From Hyphomicrobiales bacterium (GTDB lineage: Bacteria; Pseudomonadota; Alphaproteobacteria; Rhizobiales; JAJFHC01): DNA of 15,590 nt. The stretch lies in contig JAJFHC010000121.1 of NCBI GenBank assembly GCA_021775835.1, positions 1 through 15,590 of the forward strand, given 5' to 3'. The stretch's first letter is position 1; the number at the start of each line of letters is the position of its first letter. Made by a program: the position numbers and the translations under genes. Below the pieces are notes generated by a model. It was not told the DNA's origin. It saw nothing but the letters and a program-made list of their open reading frames with translations, and did not search any database. This document shows positions 14,601 to 15,590 of this stretch, piece by piece.

Positions 14601-14622
14601 TTTGCGATGATTGCATCGCAAA
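14601..14622. repeat. perfect 9-bp inverted repeat
   Basis: TTTGCGATG (14601-14609) and CATCGCAAA (14614-14622) enclose the loop ATTG, with a possible G-U pair outside. It is the third hairpin in 75 nt, and no T run follows. It ends 9 nt before the TTG that would open the 72-residue ORF. Confidence 0.7.
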
Positions 14623-14631
14623 TCATGAGGA

Positions 14632-14850
14632 TTGAACCGGCCCTCGCGCGGCGAAACCTCCAGCGTCGAGCATATCGATGCAGTGTTGGACAAACTTGTC
14701 AGACAAAATTGTCAATTGCACAACAGATGTTCGCAACCGTTTGATAATGGAAATTGCGAACCCGTTGGCGCGCCGGTGCAGGTTTCCCCTGACGATATCG
14801 TGTTCGCCATGATATCTCTCTTAGAATCAATAGGCTATCCAGATGAGTAA
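14632..14850 (+). CDS. doubtful small ORF, 72 residues, no recognised family
   Basis: The frame opens with TTG at 14632, directly after an in-frame stop. GAGG is only 2 nt upstream, too close to be a good ribosome site, and no ATG start exists in this frame before the last few codons. The predicted peptide has three Cys in its middle (QNCQLHNRC and NGNCEP) and a plausible helical end (SPDDIVFAMISLLESIGYPDE, with Met/Ile/Leu on one face). In favour of a gene: the stop overlaps the next start by 8 nt (ATGAGTAA). Against: codon use in the middle is AT-ending, and this part is occupied by tandem palindromes and an inverted repeat. It may instead be the regulatory leader of the downstream small gene, or a non-coding RNA. 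Confidence 0.35.
   Translation: MNRPSRGETSSVEHIDAVLDKLVRQNCQLHNRCSQPFDNGNCEPVGAPVQVSPDDIVFAMISLLESIGYPDE
14689..14713. promoter_or_regulatory. tandem palindromes GACAA-NN-TTGTC, candidate operator
   Basis: GACAAACTTGTC (14689-14700) and GACAAAATTGTC (14702-14713) are two 12-bp palindromes separated by one base, a 13-bp period giving four alternating half-sites. Such an array is typical of a repressor or activator site for a dimeric regulator. I cannot name the protein. The site lies 130 bp before the 69-residue gene. Confidence 0.45.
14729..14761. repeat. 8-bp perfect inverted repeat with 17-nt spacer
   Basis: GTTCGCAA (14729-14736) and TTGCGAAC (14754-14761) pair perfectly across a 17-nt loop. 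It lies 15 nt right of the tandem GACAA/TTGTC palindromes. It may be an RNA stem or a second protein site. Confidence 0.55.
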
Positions 14851-15052
14851 AACAGCAAAGACGAAGGCCGAGGCGCAGTTTGCCGCCCTCCAGAAAAAGG
14901 CCGTAGACACCAAAAATGAGCAGGAACAGGCCCGCGATGACCGTGCGGAACACGTAGCAAAATTACGGGCACTCCGTCTGGCCAAGGAAGCAGAAGACGA
15001 GAAGATGGCCTTGGCTGAAAAGAAAAAGAAGACGGCGGCGAAGGTAAAATAA
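14843..15052 (+). CDS. small Lys/Ala/Glu-rich coiled-coil protein, unknown function
   Basis: A 69-residue highly charged protein, almost entirely helix-forming. It begins MSKTAKTKAEAQFAALQKKAV, has a central ERAEH-like DDRAEHVAKLRALRLAKEAED segment and ends in KKKKTAAKVK. No Cys, Trp or hydrophobic core is present, so it is probably an extended helix or partly disordered, possibly nucleic-acid binding through its basic end. Similar short proteins are annotated hypothetical in alphaproteobacteria, from memory, with no known function. ATG 14843 overlaps the stop of the preceding doubtful ORF; the only ribosome-site-like bases are AGGC about 8 nt upstream. Its place behind a cold-shock gene suggests, but does not show, a stress-related role. 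Confidence 0.7.
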   Translation: MSKTAKTKAEAQFAALQKKAVDTKNEQEQARDDRAEHVAKLRALRLAKEAEDEKMALAEKKKKTAAKVK

Positions 15053-15076
15053 CCCACCCTGCAATGCCCCTAGTAC

Positions 15077-15108
15077 TGCCGGCACACCCGCCTGCGGCAT
15101 ACATTTTT
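15077..15108 (+). terminator. weak candidate terminator after the 69-residue gene
   Basis: TGCCG (15077-15081) can pair with CGGCA (15095-15099) over a 13-nt loop, and TTTTT follows at 15104-15108. The stem is short. It sits in the 67-bp gap between this gene and the opposing chemotaxis receptor gene. Confidence 0.35.
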
Positions 15109-15119
15109 CCTCATTTAGT

Positions 15120-15590
15120 TCAGGCTGCAACACCGCTTTCGCCGTTACGCCGGTCCGGGCCGGTGTAATTGGCATCATTCCCGAGCCTGCGGTCAGCATC
15201 GCCGGACCGCAGTTTGCCGAGGAACCCCGAAACTTCGCTTCTGAGAGTCTGGGACTGTTCGAAAAGCTCCGTCGTCGCCGACATGACCTGACCGGCAGCC
15301 TGTCCTGCTTCATGAGAAGCCTGGGTCAGCCCAGCAATGTTCTCGGAAACGGTTTGCGTTCCCCCGGCCGCTTCCTGAACGTTGTGTGCGATCTCTTGCG
15401 TCGCAGCACCTTGTTCTTCCATCGCCGAGGCGATCACAGTCGACGTCTGCTCAACATTGGCGATCACGTCGCTGACTTGCTCCATCGACGAGACGGCTTG
15501 GTCAGTTGCCGTCTGCATTTCCTGGATCTGTTCGGCGATTTCACTGGTTGCCTGGGCGGTCTGGTTGGCAAGTGCCTTGACTTCACTGGC
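15120..15590 (-). CDS. methyl-accepting chemotaxis protein, C-terminal part
   Basis: The frame is open to the right edge, and 156 C-terminal residues are visible. They form the descending helix of the cytoplasmic signalling hairpin. It starts just past the CheA/CheW-contacting tip with ASEVKALANQTAQATSEIAEQI, followed by Glu/Gln/Ser-rich heptads with likely methylation pairs (for example SAMEEQGAATQEIAHNV). The stretch SHEAGQAAGQVMSATTELFEQSQTLRSEVSGFL closes the domain. A ~30-residue polar tail (ADRRLGNDANYTGPDRR..) follows, with no NWETF-type CheR/CheB-docking pentapeptide. The sensor domain and membrane segments lie outside the window, so the ligand cannot be inferred. Confidence 0.95.
   Translation of the reverse strand, partial: ASEVKALANQTAQATSEIAEQIQEMQTATDQAVSSMEQVSDVIANVEQTSTVIASAMEEQGAATQEIAHNVQEAAGGTQTVSENIAGLTQASHEAGQAAGQVMSATTELFEQSQTLRSEVSGFLGKLRSGDADRRLGNDANYTGPDRRNGESGVAA

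Noticed and set aside
14625..14744. 39-codon ATG ORF overlapping the 72-codon frame
   Set aside because: No ribosome site (it follows a hairpin directly), Arg/Cys/Gln-rich, and ends without any link to the next gene.

Overview
The window looks like an alphaproteobacterial chromosome, probably Rhodospirillales-like; I do not name a genus. The main evidence is the run chvI-chvG-hprK-EIIA(Man)-HPr, an arrangement characteristic of Alphaproteobacteria, in which the short HprK has lost the N-terminal domain of the Firmicutes enzyme. High GC at third codon positions and GTG starts fit this.

Left edge (1-595): the first ~22 codons of an IS5-family transposase run off the left edge on the minus strand. 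Next comes an intact tRNA-Arg(CCG), also minus, and then a 20-base extragenic palindrome of the widespread 'ATCCCGGC..GCCGGGAT' type. Left centre (596-6528): polA (DNA polymerase I, proofreading motif present) is followed after 1 nt by a membrane zinc peptidase of the YugP type. Convergent to it, and sharing 4 nt at the stop codons, is a minus-strand pair: an FMN-binding split-barrel/DUF2470 (HugZ-like) protein, then a gamma-glutamyltranspeptidase-family enzyme without a signal peptide.

Centre (6708-11014): five plus-strand genes form the ChvI/ChvG two-component system joined to a sugar-transport-free PTS branch. ChvI and ChvG would sense envelope or acid stress. HprK would phosphorylate or dephosphorylate HPr on Ser62 (HPr numbering), and EIIA(Man) would accept phosphate from HPr His31. 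EI (PtsP) is not in the window. chvG and hprK overlap by 8 nt. A 153-bp gap follows hprK, and a possible 24-codon leader ORF in it ends on the GTG start of the EIIA gene. ChvG is unusually long at both ends.

Right (11038-15590): a Tat-exported multicopper oxidase with a complete copper ligand set lies on the minus strand. A gene-poor stretch of about 390 bp follows, then an RhlE-type DEAD-box RNA helicase and a cold-shock protein gene with a long leader, plausibly two parts of an RNA-remodelling cold response. The ~300 bases after the cold-shock gene are dense in perfect inverted repeats: an 11-bp UUCG hairpin, a 9-bp hairpin, a tandem GACAA-NN-TTGTC pair and an 8-bp inverted repeat. They overlap a doubtful small ORF that runs 8 nt into a short Lys/Ala/Glu-rich coiled-coil gene. 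The right edge holds the C-terminal 156 residues of a methyl-accepting chemotaxis protein on the minus strand.

Most of the window is ordinary. The parts least explained by known families are the structured region 14540-14842, the leader ORF before the EIIA gene, and the extra domains on ChvG.
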